Shown: positions 34,181 to 44,064, counted from the first letter of the stretch. The stretch: DNA of 64,000 nucleotides from JBKQHQ01 sp052148715 (GCA_052148715.1 JBKQHQ010000209.1:62001-126000), one strand, 5' to 3'. A program made the numbers and translations. The notes: a model not told the origin generated them from the letters alone.

Positions 34181-35575
34181 ATGACGGGCGTGCGCAAGGT
34201 CCACATCAAGTCCTTCGGTTGCCAAATGAACGTCTACGATGCGAATCGGATGGCGGATACATTGGCGCCGGTTGGCTTCGTCGAGACCGGCCTGGCCGAG
34301 CAGGCCGACCTGATCATTTTGAACACCTGCCATATTCGCGAAAAGGCGGCGGAGAAGGTCTATTCCGAGCTCGGCCGCATGCGCAAAATCAAGGAAAGCG
34401 CCACGCGGAAGGGACGCAACGTCATCGTGGCGGTCGCCGGCTGCGTCGCCCAAGCCGAGGGCGAGGAAATCATTCGCCGCGCCCCGGTCGTCGACTTGGT
34501 GTTCGGGCCGCAGAACTACCACCGGTTGCCCGACCTCCTGGACGACGCCAGCCGCACCGGCAAGGTCGTCGACACCGAGTTTCCCCTCGAGGACAAGTTC
34601 GAGCATCTCGCCCCGCCGACCCGGCGCATGATCGAAGCCCGCGGCGTCTCGGCGTTCGTCACCGTCCAGGAGGGCTGCGACAAGTTCTGCACGTTCTGTG
34701 TCGTGCCCTATACGCGCGGCGCGGAAATCTCGCGGCCCGTCGCGCGGATCGTGGCGGAGGTGGAGCGGCTGGCCGAGGGCGGAGTACGCGAGGTGACCCT
34801 GATCGGGCAAAACGTCAATGCCTACCACGGCGAAGCTCCTGATGGTTCGCCCGGGACGCTTGCTTTGCTCCTGCGCCGACTAGCGGACGTTTCGGGCATT
34901 GCGCGGCTTCGCTACACAACGAGCCATCCGCGCGACGTCGACGACGCGCTGATCGCGGCGCATCGCGACCTTCCCGCCCTGATGCCGCAGCTGCATCTGC
35001 CGGTACAATCAGGCTCGGATCGCATTCTTGCCGCCATGAATCGCCGACACACGCGTGCCGACTATTTGCGTGTGATCGAGCGATTTCGTGCGGCCCGTCC
35101 GGACATGGCGTTTTCCGCCGACTTCATCGTTGGATTTCCGAGCGAGACCGAGGAGGATTTTCGAGCAACGCTCGCGCTCATCGACGAGGTCGGCTATGCG
35201 GGCGCATTCTCGTTCAAGTATTCACCGCGCCCGGGAACTCCGGCCGCCGAGATGGCGGAGCAAGTGCCGGAGCCTGTCATGGTCGAGCGGCTCGCGCGCT
35301 TGCAGGCGGCGATCGATGCTCACCAGGCCGATTTCAACGCCCGGTGCGTCGGGCGCAAAATCGATGTTCTGTTCGAACGACCGGGCCGCCTTGCCGGGCA
35401 GTTGGTGGGCCGCTCGCCCCATCTGCAGCCCGTGCAGGTCATGGCGCCGGTGGGCTGGATTGGAAAGATCGCCACGGTGATCGTCACCGACACCGGCACA
35501 AACAGCCTATTCGGCGCGCTTGGTCCGGCCCTGCCGGACCAGGGGCCGATGGTGCGACAGGCCGTAGGAGTTTAA
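34181..35575 (+). CDS. miaB: tRNA-2-methylthio-N6-dimethylallyladenosine synthase MiaB
   Basis: 464 residues. Radical SAM methylthiotransferase with an N-terminal UPF0004 domain whose three cluster cysteines are in FGCQMNVYD, NTCHIREKA and AGCVAQ. The radical SAM CxxxCxxC lies in GCDKFCTFCVVPYTRG (about 165-180), and a C-terminal TRAM domain ends the protein. It adds the 2-methylthio group to i6A37. Needs two 4Fe-4S clusters. phoH follows after two bases. Confidence 0.97.
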   Translation: MTGVRKVHIKSFGCQMNVYDANRMADTLAPVGFVETGLAEQADLIILNTCHIREKAAEKVYSELGRMRKIKESATRKGRNVIVAVAGCVAQAEGEEIIRRAPVVDLVFGPQNYHRLPDLLDDASRTGKVVDTEFPLEDKFEHLAPPTRRMIEARGVSAFVTVQEGCDKFCTFCVVPYTRGAEISRPVARIVAEVERLAEGGVREVTLIGQNVNAYHGEAPDGSPGTLALLLRRLADVSGIARLRYTTSHPRDVDDALIAAHRDLPALMPQLHLPVQSGSDRILAAMNRRHTRADYLRVIERFRAARPDMAFSADFIVGFPSETEEDFRATLALIDEVGYAGAFSFKYSPRPGTPAAEMAEQVPEPVMVERLARLQAAIDAHQADFNARCVGRKIDVLFERPGRLAGQLVGRSPHLQPVQVMAPVGWIGKIATVIVTDTGTNSLFGALGPALPDQGPMVRQAVGV

Positions 35576-35577
35576 GA

Positions 35578-36618
35578 TTGCGCACGGATAACGGACCTTT
35601 GCTCACGTCCAACACATCCGCTCCCGACGGCAAACCAACACAAATCGTGCTCGCCTTCGACGACAACCGGCTCGCCTCGTCGCTGTTCGGCCAGTATGGG
35701 CAAAACTTGGCCTTGATCGAGCGCCGGCTCGGCGTCGTTGCCGATTCACGCGGAAACCACGTCACCATCGAAGGATCGAACGACGCCTGTGAGCAGGCGC
35801 GTAAGGTGCTCGAGGGATTGTACGAGCAGCTCAAAGGCGGGAATGAACTCGTCGCGGGCGACGTCGAAGGCGCCATTCGCATGGCGATCGCGCAGGGGTC
35901 GCTGTTCGACTTCGATCCCGCGACCGCGCGGCCGAATTTCGCCGAGATGAATTTGCGCAAGCGTCCAGTGCGCGCGCGCACCGCCGGGCAGGACGCCTAT
36001 CTTCGAGCCCTGCGCCGGCACGCTCTCGTGTTCGGCACCGGGCCCGCGGGCACCGGCAAAACCTGGCTTGCCGTGGCGCACGCGGTCCAATTGTTCGAGC
36101 GCAAGGAGGTCGACCGGATCATACTCTCGCGCCCGGCAGTGGAAGCGGGCGAGCGTCTGGGATTTCTCCCCGGCGACATGCGCGAGAAGGTCGATCCTTA
36201 TCTACGGCCGATCTACGACGCCTTGTACGAGCTCATGGACGCCCGCATCGTCGAGCGGGCGTTGCAAACCGGCGAGATCGAGATCGCCCCGCTCGCGTTC
36301 ATGCGCGGGCGCACTTTGTCGAATGCCGTGGTCATTCTCGACGAGGCGCAAAACACCACCTCGATGCAAATGAAGATGTTTCTCACCCGACTCGGCGAGA
36401 ACAGCCGCATGGTCGTTACCGGCGACCCCAGTCAGGTCGATCTGCCGCCGGGGCAGAACTCCGGCCTCGCCGAGGCGGTGGGGCTGTTGGCGCGGGTCGA
36501 GGGAATTGGTCATGTCGTGTTCACGCGCGAGGACGTGGTTCGGCACGAATTGGTGGCACGAATTGTAGATGCTTACGATCGCGCAAACCTCGCAGCGGCG
36601 CGCGACAGGAAGGAATGA
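35578..36618 (+). CDS. phoH: PhoH family protein (PhoL/YbeZ)
   Basis: 346 residues from TTG 35578, two bases after the miaB stop, with GGAG 8 bases upstream; no ATG occurs before the conserved region. Family sequences: an N-terminal KH-like segment (ERRLGVVADSRGNHVTIEG), Walker A GPAGTGKTWLA at about 155-165, and Walker B VILDEAQNTTSMQMKMFLTR with GDPSQVDLP. It is an ATPase linked to RNA/ribosome maturation with YbeY, which is encoded next. Confidence 0.94.
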   Translation: MRTDNGPLLTSNTSAPDGKPTQIVLAFDDNRLASSLFGQYGQNLALIERRLGVVADSRGNHVTIEGSNDACEQARKVLEGLYEQLKGGNELVAGDVEGAIRMAIAQGSLFDFDPATARPNFAEMNLRKRPVRARTAGQDAYLRALRRHALVFGTGPAGTGKTWLAVAHAVQLFERKEVDRIILSRPAVEAGERLGFLPGDMREKVDPYLRPIYDALYELMDARIVERALQTGEIEIAPLAFMRGRTLSNAVVILDEAQNTTSMQMKMFLTRLGENSRMVVTGDPSQVDLPPGQNSGLAEAVGLLARVEGIGHVVFTREDVVRHELVARIVDAYDRANLAAARDRKE

Positions 36619-37119
36619 ATGGCTCGGTCCGGGCGGCGTAAGCGGCACCGTGGTCTCGACGTGGAAATCATCGTCAAGTCCCCGCTTTGGCGCGAGCAGG
36701 CGCGGGCAGAACTCTGGGTGCACAACGCACTCGCCGTGGCCGCGGAACATGTGGAAGCGCCCCGCGGCGAGGTGGCTGTGGTGCTCACGGACGATTCCGC
36801 GGTTCGCGCTCTCAACCGAAAGTGGCGCAGAATCGATGCGCCGACCAACGTTCTCTCGTTTCCGGCCAAGCCGGGAGGCGCCGGGCCCTTATTCGGTGAT
36901 ATCGTCATCGCCTATGAGACCACGTGGCGCGAGGCGGAGGAGGGTCGAAAACCGTTCGATCACCATCTCGCCCATCTCGCCGTGCATGGGTTTCTGCACC
37001 TGTTGGGCCACGATCACGGCTCCGACGCGGAAGCGGAAGCGATGGAACGGCTCGAATCGGTGATTCTGGCGGAACTTGAGGTGCCGGACCCGTATGTCCG
37101 GTCCGAGTGCGAGAGTTGA
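36619..37119 (+). CDS. ybeY: Endoribonuclease/rRNA maturation factor YbeY
   Basis: 166 residues, starting immediately after the phoH stop codon. The zinc motif HGFLHLLGHDH (about 115-125, H-x3-H-x5-H) is diagnostic. APTNVLSFP and GDIVIAYET are also conserved. It processes the 3' end of 16S rRNA and takes part in ribosome quality control. The phoH-ybeY-CBS-lnt order is conserved in proteobacteria. Confidence 0.96.
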   Translation: MARSGRRKRHRGLDVEIIVKSPLWREQARAELWVHNALAVAAEHVEAPRGEVAVVLTDDSAVRALNRKWRRIDAPTNVLSFPAKPGGAGPLFGDIVIAYETTWREAEEGRKPFDHHLAHLAVHGFLHLLGHDHGSDAEAEAMERLESVILAELEVPDPYVRSECES

Positions 37120-37130
37120 CAGTTACCGAG

Positions 37131-38327
37131 ATGCCCAACGACGAGCTTTCGAGCCCCAGCGAGCCAGCCGGCAACCGCCCAATCGCGGTTGTGGTCGAGC
37201 GGCACAATCTTCCCATTCCGATGCCGCGTCCGAGCGAGGTCGCGCGCGAGGAAGGCGAGAGCTGGCTTGGCCGCGTTCTGCGCGCCGTCTTCGGCTGGAA
37301 ACCCGGATCGATCCGCGCCGATCTCGAAGTGGTGCTCGAGGGAGGCGCTCCCGGGGAAACCGGCTTTTCGCCGGAAGAAAGCACCATGCTCAAGAACATC
37401 CTCGGCCTGCGCGAGCGCCGGATCGAGGACGTCATGGTGCCACGCGCCGACATCGTCGCCGTACAGCAGGACATCTCGCTCGGCGAGCTGATGAAAGTCT
37501 TCGAGGGCGCGAGCCACTCACGCCTCGTCGTCTACAGCGACACGCTCGACGGCCCGGTCGGGATGGTTCATATCCGTGACCTGATAGCCTTCATGACCGC
37601 CCGCGCCCAAGTGGCGCCCGAGGCGAACGCCAAGCGCGAGCAACCTTTCACGGCCGGGCTCGACCTCACGGCGGTCGACCTGTCGATGCCGCTGTCCGCG
37701 ACCAAGATCGTGCGCCAAATCCTCTTCGTGCCCCCGTCGATGCCGGCCATGGACCTTCTCGCCAAGATGCAGGCCACGCGCATTCACCTCGCCCTCGTAA
37801 TTGACGAATACGGCGGCACGGACGGGATCGTATCGATCGAGGATATCGTCGAGGAGGTCGTTGGCGACATTGCCGACGAGCACGACGAGGACGCAAGCCC
37901 GACGGTCGTGCCGCAAGCGGACGGATCATTTCTCGCCGACGGCCGTGCCAGCCTCGAAGACGTGATGCTGATCGTTGGGCCCGAGTTCGACGTCGGTGAC
38001 CTGGTCAACGACGTCGATACGCTCGGCGGCTACCTCGTCACCAAGGTCGGCCGGGTGCCGGTGCGCGGTGAGTTGGTCCCGGGGCCGGCTACGTTCGAGA
38101 TCGCCGTGCTCGATGCCGACCCGCGGCGGATCAAAAGGGTCAAGATCTATCGCAGCAAAGTACGCCGGCCGGCACGTCCGCGCGAGACACGGCGGCGCGA
38201 CGGTGAGCCCGAGACGCCGGCACTGAGTGCCAACCTCCCGGTCGTCGTCGAGCAGACCTCATCGCGCGATGGCCGAACTGATGCTGCCGCGGACACCAGT
38301 CCTCCCGAATCCGCCCATCAATCGTGA
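37131..38327 (+). CDS. CBS-domain hemolysin-family protein (CorC/TlyC type)
   Basis: 398 residues from ATG 37131; GTG 37107 is in frame but overlaps ybeY. Two CBS domains lie at about 95-230, beginning VMVPRADIVAVQQD and including HLALVIDEYGGTDGIVSIEDIVEEVVGDI, the CorC hallmark. A CorC_HlyC (transporter-associated) domain at about 260-340 follows with DGSFLADGRASLEDV. No N-terminal membrane domain is present, as in CorC. Members relate to Mg/Co homeostasis. The Arg/Thr-rich tail is not conserved. lnt overlaps its stop codon. Confidence 0.9.
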   Translation: MPNDELSSPSEPAGNRPIAVVVERHNLPIPMPRPSEVAREEGESWLGRVLRAVFGWKPGSIRADLEVVLEGGAPGETGFSPEESTMLKNILGLRERRIEDVMVPRADIVAVQQDISLGELMKVFEGASHSRLVVYSDTLDGPVGMVHIRDLIAFMTARAQVAPEANAKREQPFTAGLDLTAVDLSMPLSATKIVRQILFVPPSMPAMDLLAKMQATRIHLALVIDEYGGTDGIVSIEDIVEEVVGDIADEHDEDASPTVVPQADGSFLADGRASLEDVMLIVGPEFDVGDLVNDVDTLGGYLVTKVGRVPVRGELVPGPATFEIAVLDADPRRIKRVKIYRSKVRRPARPRETRRRDGEPETPALSANLPVVVEQTSSRDGRTDAAADTSPPESAHQS

Positions 38328-39916
38328 CCCTCGCGCGCCTTGCTCATTCGATCATCCTCGCCTGGGGATGGCGCCGCGCCGCGATTGCTTTCGTTGCCGG
38401 CGCGGTCTCAGCGCTCGCGCTCGCGCCCACGCATTACTGGCCGCTTCTGTTCTTGACCTTTCCTATTCTGGTTTGGCTCGTCGACGGAGCGGCGGCCGGG
38501 CGTTTCGGCGGCATCGGCGCCGCATTCATCGCCGGCTGGTGGTTCGGTTTCGGCTATTTTCTGGTCGGATTGTATTGGATCGGCAACGCCTTCCTGGTCG
38601 ACGCGAAAACGTTCGGCTGGTTGTTGCCGATTGCGGTTTCGGGTCTGCCGGCCGGCCTCGCGCTGTTCACCGGCTTGGGACTGGCGTTGGCGCGGCGGCT
38701 GTGGATGCGCGGGCCGATCCGGCTCTTGGCGCTTGCTGTGGCGCTGACGACTGCCGAATGGCTGCGCGGACACGTGCTGACCGGCTTTCCGTGGAATACC
38801 TTCGGCTACGCGCTGACCGCCCCTTTGCCGCTGGCGCAGAGCGTGGCCTTGTTCGGTATTTGGGGCCTCACCTTCCTGGCGGTTGGCGTGTTCGCGAGCC
38901 CCGCCGTGCTCGCGGATGATCGCAGCGAAACAAAGCGTCCCTGGCTGCCGCTCGCGCTCGGCACCGCGGCGCTCGCCGCCCTCGCACTGTATGGCTCCCT
39001 GCGGCTTCAGACCCATCCGACCAGCTTTGTCGAGGGCGTGCGCCTGCGGATCATGCAGCCCAACCTACATGAAGACGAGAAGTTCACCTTGTCCAAGCGC
39101 CAAGTGATGGAACGCTACGTCAATCTCTCTGATCGGCCCGCGAGCCCGGAAGCCGCGGGAATGCAAGACGTCACTCACCTGATCTGGCCCGAATCCGCGT
39201 TTCCATTCTTTCTGACGCGCGAGCCCGACGCGCTGGCACAGATCGCCGCACTCTTGTCCGACAAGGCCGTGCTGATAACCGGCGGCGTTCGCTTGGCCGA
39301 GCCGGCGTCGGACGGACCGGTCATCCGTGCCTACAATTCGATTTACGTCATCGCCCATGATGGATCGATTCTGTCGGTTTACGACAAGGTTCACCTGGTT
39401 CCGTTCGGCGAATATCTGCCGCTACAGCCTCTGCTCGAGCGCGTCGGCTTGATGCAATTGACCAAGGTGCAAGGCGGCTTCCTCGCCGGCGACCGCCGCC
39501 GCATCCTCTCCGTACCTGGTGCACCCTCGGCGCTGCCGCTTATCTGCTACGAGATCATTTTCCCGCATGACGTGGTGCCAGGTCCGGAACGGCCGCATTG
39601 GCTCGTCAATGTCACCAACGATGCCTGGTTCGGCAACAGCCCTGGTCCGCACCAGCATCTTCAGCAGGCGCGCGTGCAAGCGATTGCCGAGGGCCTGCCT
39701 CTGGTCCGCGCCGCGAATACCGGTATTTCCGCCGTCGTCGATCCGCTCGGCCGCGTGACAAAAAGCCTCGCGCTAGGTACCGAGGGCGTTCTCGATGCAC
39801 GATTGCCGGGACGATTGCCGAAAACGGTCTATGCACGAATGGGCGATACCCTGATTGGCCTCGTGCTCGCCGCCTCGCTGATCATTATCGTTCGTCGACG
39901 CGGGTTTCGGGCATGA
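38324..39916 (+). CDS. lnt: Apolipoprotein N-acyltransferase Lnt
   Basis: 530 residues from GTG 38324 in a GTGA overlap with the CBS gene. Several N-terminal membrane segments are followed by a periplasmic carbon-nitrogen hydrolase domain with the catalytic Glu (LIWPESAFPFF), Lys (YDKVHLVPFGEYLPL) and Cys (LICYEIIFP). A last membrane helix (IGLVLAASLIIIV) ends it. It adds the third acyl chain to lipoproteins at the inner membrane. Confidence 0.96.
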   Translation: MTLARLAHSIILAWGWRRAAIAFVAGAVSALALAPTHYWPLLFLTFPILVWLVDGAAAGRFGGIGAAFIAGWWFGFGYFLVGLYWIGNAFLVDAKTFGWLLPIAVSGLPAGLALFTGLGLALARRLWMRGPIRLLALAVALTTAEWLRGHVLTGFPWNTFGYALTAPLPLAQSVALFGIWGLTFLAVGVFASPAVLADDRSETKRPWLPLALGTAALAALALYGSLRLQTHPTSFVEGVRLRIMQPNLHEDEKFTLSKRQVMERYVNLSDRPASPEAAGMQDVTHLIWPESAFPFFLTREPDALAQIAALLSDKAVLITGGVRLAEPASDGPVIRAYNSIYVIAHDGSILSVYDKVHLVPFGEYLPLQPLLERVGLMQLTKVQGGFLAGDRRRILSVPGAPSALPLICYEIIFPHDVVPGPERPHWLVNVTNDAWFGNSPGPHQHLQQARVQAIAEGLPLVRAANTGISAVVDPLGRVTKSLALGTEGVLDARLPGRLPKTVYARMGDTLIGLVLAASLIIIVRRRGFRA

Positions 39917-40142
39917 GTTCCGCCCTGTGACCGGGCTCACACGCGTATTCCTGCATCCGCCTATATAGAATGAAACATACGCGCGATCACAGGGACGGAT
40001 TGCGCAACAGTCAATCGAATTCGCACCGGAATCTCGCTTGCGTCCCATTCACGCCGTCGTGCGAAAGAGGGCGAACGACGCCATTGCTTGACCGCATGGC
40101 TGAGCCGAATTTGCAAGCACGCGACATTTTGAGGAGCTTGAT

Positions 40143-40595
40143 ATGCTGAAGAAAGCGCCCAACCCGATCGACCGGCATGTCGGTAGCCGCGTGCGCATGC
40201 GCCGCCTGATGCTGGGCATGAGCCAAGAAAAGCTGGGCGACGGTCTAGGCCTGACATTCCAGCAGGTGCAGAAATATGAGAAGGGGACGAACCGGATTGG
40301 GGCAAGCCGGCTGCAGCACATTGCCCATCTCTTGCAGGTGCCGGTCTCCTTTTTCTTCGACGGCGCGCCGAATGCCTGCGAGCAGCCCCGCGCCGTGGCC
40401 GACGCCCCTTCTCCGGCTTACGTCTTCGATTTCCTCGCCACCTCCGAAGGACTGGCGTTGATCAAGGCGTTCATGCGCATCCACAGCGCGCATATGCGGC
40501 GTCGCATCGTTGAACTGGTAGAAGAAATCGCCGGCACCGATCAACGGGAAGAATTGGTAGGACAAAGCGTCTGCCCAACTCAGCCCACACCTTGA
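40143..40595 (+). CDS. XRE-family helix-turn-helix regulator
   Basis: 150 residues. The HTH_3 domain (about 14-70) reads VGSRVRMRRLMLGMSQEKLG, then LTFQQVQKYEKGTNRIGASRLQ. The C-terminal part (ISSPPP-free, LATSEGLALIKAFMRI) is typical of the small HTH protein found upstream of metK in Hyphomicrobiales. The gene ends 81 bases before the metK start. Its targets are not known; a link with methionine or developmental control is speculative. Confidence 0.9.
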   Translation: MLKKAPNPIDRHVGSRVRMRRLMLGMSQEKLGDGLGLTFQQVQKYEKGTNRIGASRLQHIAHLLQVPVSFFFDGAPNACEQPRAVADAPSPAYVFDFLATSEGLALIKAFMRIHSAHMRRRIVELVEEIAGTDQREELVGQSVCPTQPTP

Positions 40596-40675
40596 CCCCG
40601 CCCAAGGACACTGCAACAAATCTTGATGTAGACCCCAAACGGCCGTCCGCGCCGTGTCATCAGGAGCATTTGTCC

Positions 40676-41869
40676 GTGTCCCGCACGAGCTACATCTTCA
40701 CCAGCGAGTCTGTTTCCGAAGGTCACCCCGACAAAGTGTGTGATCGGATTTCCGACGAGGTGGTCGACGCCTTTTTCACCCTCGCACCCAAGCATGGCTG
40801 GGATACTCGGCACGTTCGCGTCGCATGCGAAACCCTGGCGACCACCAACCGCGTCGTCATCGCGGGCGAGACGCGCGGCCCGGCGGCGATCACGCCCGAG
40901 TTGGTGATCGAGCGCGCCCGCGCGGCAATCAAGGACATCGGTTACGAGCAGGCCGGCTTTCATTGGCGGACGGCCAATGTGGAGGTGCTCCTGCATGCCC
41001 AGTCAGCCGACATCGCGCAAGGCGTCGATGCGGCCGGCAACAAGGACGAGGGCGCCGGCGACCAGGGCATCATGTTCGGCTATGCCTGCCGGGAAACGCC
41101 CGAGCTGATGCCGGCGCCCCTCTATTATGCGCACCGCATCTTAAAGCTCATGGCAGATGCGCGACATTCAGGCCAGACCAAGGAGCTCGGTCCGGACGCG
41201 AAGAGCCAAGTCACCGTGCGTTACGAGGGCGGCAAGCCGGTCGAAGTGACGCATATCGTCGTGTCGACGCAGCATCTTCACGAGAATCTGTCGTCGCGCG
41301 ACATTCAGGACATCGTCGAGCCGTATGTTCGCAAAGCTCTGCCGGACGGCTGGATCACGGCCAAGACCGTCTGGCACGTCAATCCGACCGGAAAGTTCGT
41401 GATCGGCGGACCGGATGGCGATTGCGGCCTCACCGGCCGCAAGATCATCGTCGACACCTATGGCGGCGCCGCACCTCACGGCGGCGGCGCTTTTTCCGGC
41501 AAGGACCCGAGCAAGGTCGACCGCTCCGCCGCCTATGCGGCGCGTTATCTGGCCAAGAACGTGGTTGCCGCCGGCGTCGCCGACCGCTGCACCATCCAGT
41601 TGTCCTACGCAATCGGAGTAGCAAAGCCCCTGTCGCTCTACGTGGACCTGCACGAAACGGGCAAAATCGCCGAGGATCGGCTGGAAAAAGCGCTCGGGGA
41701 CGTGATGGATCTGTCGCCACGCGGCATTCGCGAGCACCTCGGCTTGAACAAGCCGATCTATGCACGCACGGCGGCGTATGGCCATTTCGGGCGCGTGCCG
41801 GACGCCGACGGAGGATTCTCGTGGGAGAGGACCGATTTGGCCGGGGCAATCCGCGACGCCATTGGGTAA
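40676..41869 (+). CDS. metK: S-adenosylmethionine synthase MetK
   Basis: 397 residues from GTG 40676, with AGGAG 9 bases upstream; the frame opens at 40592 but the added residues are not conserved. The N-terminal YIFTSESVSEGHPDKVCDRI carries the ATP-binding His and Lys. GAGDQGIMFGYA, GGPDGDCGLTGRKIIVDTYGG and GGGAFSGKDPSKVDRSAAY are signature segments. It makes SAM from ATP and methionine. No SAM riboswitch of a known form was recognised in the 80 bases before it. Confidence 0.97.
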   Translation: MSRTSYIFTSESVSEGHPDKVCDRISDEVVDAFFTLAPKHGWDTRHVRVACETLATTNRVVIAGETRGPAAITPELVIERARAAIKDIGYEQAGFHWRTANVEVLLHAQSADIAQGVDAAGNKDEGAGDQGIMFGYACRETPELMPAPLYYAHRILKLMADARHSGQTKELGPDAKSQVTVRYEGGKPVEVTHIVVSTQHLHENLSSRDIQDIVEPYVRKALPDGWITAKTVWHVNPTGKFVIGGPDGDCGLTGRKIIVDTYGGAAPHGGGAFSGKDPSKVDRSAAYAARYLAKNVVAAGVADRCTIQLSYAIGVAKPLSLYVDLHETGKIAEDRLEKALGDVMDLSPRGIREHLGLNKPIYARTAAYGHFGRVPDADGGFSWERTDLAGAIRDAIG

Positions 41870-41930
41870 TTGGTAGCTGCACCTACTCTAATTGCGAAGG
41901 AACGGTCCGAGGGTCTTGAAGTGCACCAAT

Positions 41931-41960
41931 AGCCGAAACCGGGAACATCCGGCTTCGGCT
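41931..41960 (+). terminator. Hairpin after metK, possible transcript end
   Basis: AGCCGAAACCGG pairs with CCGGCTTCGGCT across GAACAT with one mismatch (11 paired bases). No T-run follows, so it is not a classical intrinsic terminator, but it lies 60 bases after metK and 77 bases before trmB. Confidence 0.4.
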
Positions 41961-42036
41961 GTGCCCCGCGGCAATTTCGTGCCACAAAGACGCGATTGCA
42001 TCGCAGCGTTCGCAAGATCACGCACACCGGCAGGTC

Positions 42037-42747
42037 ATGGGTTCGACCACATTTGCCGACCGCGCGCCGCAAGGTGCGTTTTTTGGCCGGCGCAAGGCGC
42101 ACCGCTTGCGAGCCGGACAGGCAGCGCTGCTCGATACATTGCTTCCGCACCTGGCTCTCGATCTATCGATCCCTGCGCCGGCCGATCTGCGTCCGCTGTT
42201 TCAGATAGCGGTCGATCATGTCCACCTCGAAATCGGGTTTGGCGGCGGGGAGCACCTGATCGCCCAGGCGCAGGACGATCCCCGCTGCGGATTCATTGGC
42301 ATTGAGCCGTTCGTCAACGGCATGGCCAAGGCGCTCGTGCAGATCGACGCAGCCAAGCTTGGCAACGTGCGTCTGCATCAAGGCGATGCAACGGATGTGA
42401 TCGCCTGGCTACCTGCCGCCTCGCTTCGTGGCGTGGACCTGATCTATCCGGATCCCTGGCCGAAGCGCCGTCATCAGAAGCGCCGTTTCGTGCAAGACCG
42501 TAGTATCGCCGAGATTGCCCGGATTCTACGCCCTGGCGGGGAATTCCGCTTTGTCACCGATGTTGAGGATTACGCTGCTTGGACTTTGCGCCACCTGACG
42601 CGTTCGCCAGCGTTCCTCTGGCTGGCCGATCGCGCCGACGACTGGCGAAGGCCTTGGCGCGGTTTCGGCGGAACCCGGTATGAGGCCAAGGCACTGCGCG
42701 CCGGCCGCATTCCTACGTATCTAACTTTTCGTCGACTGCCGGTGTGA
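42037..42747 (+). CDS. trmB: tRNA (guanine-N7-)-methyltransferase TrmB
   Basis: 236 residues from ATG 42037. The SAM-binding LEIGFGGGEHLIAQA, GIEPFVNGMAKAL and the family signature YPDPWPKRRHQKRRF are clear. The enzyme methylates G46 in the variable loop of many tRNAs. A position after metK, the source of its cofactor, is common in Hyphomicrobiales. Confidence 0.96.
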   Translation: MGSTTFADRAPQGAFFGRRKAHRLRAGQAALLDTLLPHLALDLSIPAPADLRPLFQIAVDHVHLEIGFGGGEHLIAQAQDDPRCGFIGIEPFVNGMAKALVQIDAAKLGNVRLHQGDATDVIAWLPAASLRGVDLIYPDPWPKRRHQKRRFVQDRSIAEIARILRPGGEFRFVTDVEDYAAWTLRHLTRSPAFLWLADRADDWRRPWRGFGGTRYEAKALRAGRIPTYLTFRRLPV

Positions 42748-42762
42748 ACGCCGTCGTCCCGA

Positions 42763-43842
42763 CTAAGCGCCAGGCCGCGTTTGCCAAAAGCGCACGACGC
42801 GCTGGGCGGTGGCGGGCCCAAGGCGTTCGAAGTTGCGCAAGGCGGTTTCGAGACTTTTCTCCGACAAGCCCTTGCCGCCGGGCCGTGCCTGGATGATTGC
42901 CCGCGCCGTCGGCCAACCAAACCCCGCAGCTTTGCACAAGATTAGCAGCGGATCGCTGCGGTCGCTCAGCATCATCCGATCCAGCACTTCGATCGAAACC
43001 TTACAGAGGACAGATAGGCTCACGACGGTTTCTTCGTAGCGCCGCTGGCCGGCAAAGGCCGTGAGCGCAACCTCGTCGAGCTTGCCCGCGCGTTGCAGCT
43101 CCGCCACCGACTGCTTAGCGGCGCTGTAGTCGCGAGGCTTCGTTTCAGTTTCGACCTCAGTCGACACTTGGGCGAGGACGCGTTGGATCTCTGCCTGCAC
43201 TTCCGGCTTCGCCGTTGCAAGCAGCCGTTTCTGAACGAATTCGGTCGCGCACACCACCAACTCATGAAAGAGTTGCGGTGGGAGGTCCTCGCGCTGAAAG
43301 ACGGTTTCGGCGAGAACGCCGTCGGTTACGGCCTTCTTGACCAAAGCCGAGTAGCCGGCTTCCGACAATCGGGCCCCGGGATTGGCGGCGATGCTACGCA
43401 CCACATCGCGGTCGCCACGCCGGACAATCACGTCGGTCACGCGTTCGGCGATGGTCTCGCGACTGGCGATCGCCAAAAGGTGCGCCTGGCCTTTGCTCCT
43501 CGCCACGTCAAGCAGATCGGACTCATCTAAGCAAGGCGAACGCTGCAGCATCGGCCCCGCAACTGAAATCTCTTCGTCCTGCGCGAGAGCCCGTACCACC
43601 TCGGGCGGCGCATTACCGATCGAGGCAAGGCGGACCGAAAGTTCGGCGCGAGCCTTAGATTCGATCTCGACGATGAGCCGGCCGATTACATCATCGAAGA
43701 GAGCAACGTGCTCGTCGCTGAACCGGTCCGCGCCGTCGATGAACAGGCTGGTGATGCGTTGCAGCATCTCCGCCCGCCGATCCGGCGAACCATGTTGCAC
43801 GACAGTATCCAGCGCAGCCAGCAGCGTGTTTTCGGCCGACAT
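42763..43842 (-). CDS. DUF2336 domain-containing protein
   Basis: 359 residues. The segments RRAEMLQRITSLFIDGADRF, HVALFDDVIGRLIVEIESKA and VVRALAQDEEISVAGPMLQRS are characteristic of DUF2336, a helical alphaproteobacterial family with leucine-rich-variant-like repeats. Related proteins occur near chemotaxis or cell-cycle genes, but no function is established that I can cite. It is convergent with trmB and divergent from rimP. Confidence 0.88.
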   Translation of the reverse strand: MSAENTLLAALDTVVQHGSPDRRAEMLQRITSLFIDGADRFSDEHVALFDDVIGRLIVEIESKARAELSVRLASIGNAPPEVVRALAQDEEISVAGPMLQRSPCLDESDLLDVARSKGQAHLLAIASRETIAERVTDVIVRRGDRDVVRSIAANPGARLSEAGYSALVKKAVTDGVLAETVFQREDLPPQLFHELVVCATEFVQKRLLATAKPEVQAEIQRVLAQVSTEVETETKPRDYSAAKQSVAELQRAGKLDEVALTAFAGQRRYEETVVSLSVLCKVSIEVLDRMMLSDRSDPLLILCKAAGFGWPTARAIIQARPGGKGLSEKSLETALRNFERLGPATAQRVVRFWQTRPGA

Positions 43843-44036
43843 CTGACCCTGCGGAAAAAACCCATGAACCGACGAGCTCGAACGAAGCCCCGGAGGGTAA
43901 AGTAGAAAGGGAATCTGAAGGAACGGTTATGCGGCGATCATTTCACCGGTCGAGCGGGGCTCGGATGGCCGCTCTTTAACCTAATATAAACCGATACTCT
44001 CGCGAAATTGACCTCGCGGCTCTCCGGACACCCCCC

Positions 44037-44064
44037 TTGCACCTTGGGGGTAAACCGTTATATT
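44037..44064 (+). promoter_or_regulatory. Sigma-70-type promoter of the rimP-nusA-infB operon
   Basis: TTGCAC (44037-44042), a 16-base spacer, and TATATT (44059-44064) form a good housekeeping promoter. It would give a leader of about 115 bases before rimP that includes the terminator hairpin at 44121-44151. Confidence 0.6.

Noticed and set aside
40596..40675. Possible SAM riboswitch before metK
   Set aside because: Only about 80 bases separate the XRE and metK genes and I could not recognise the conserved pseudoknot of SAM-II or SAM/SAH classes.
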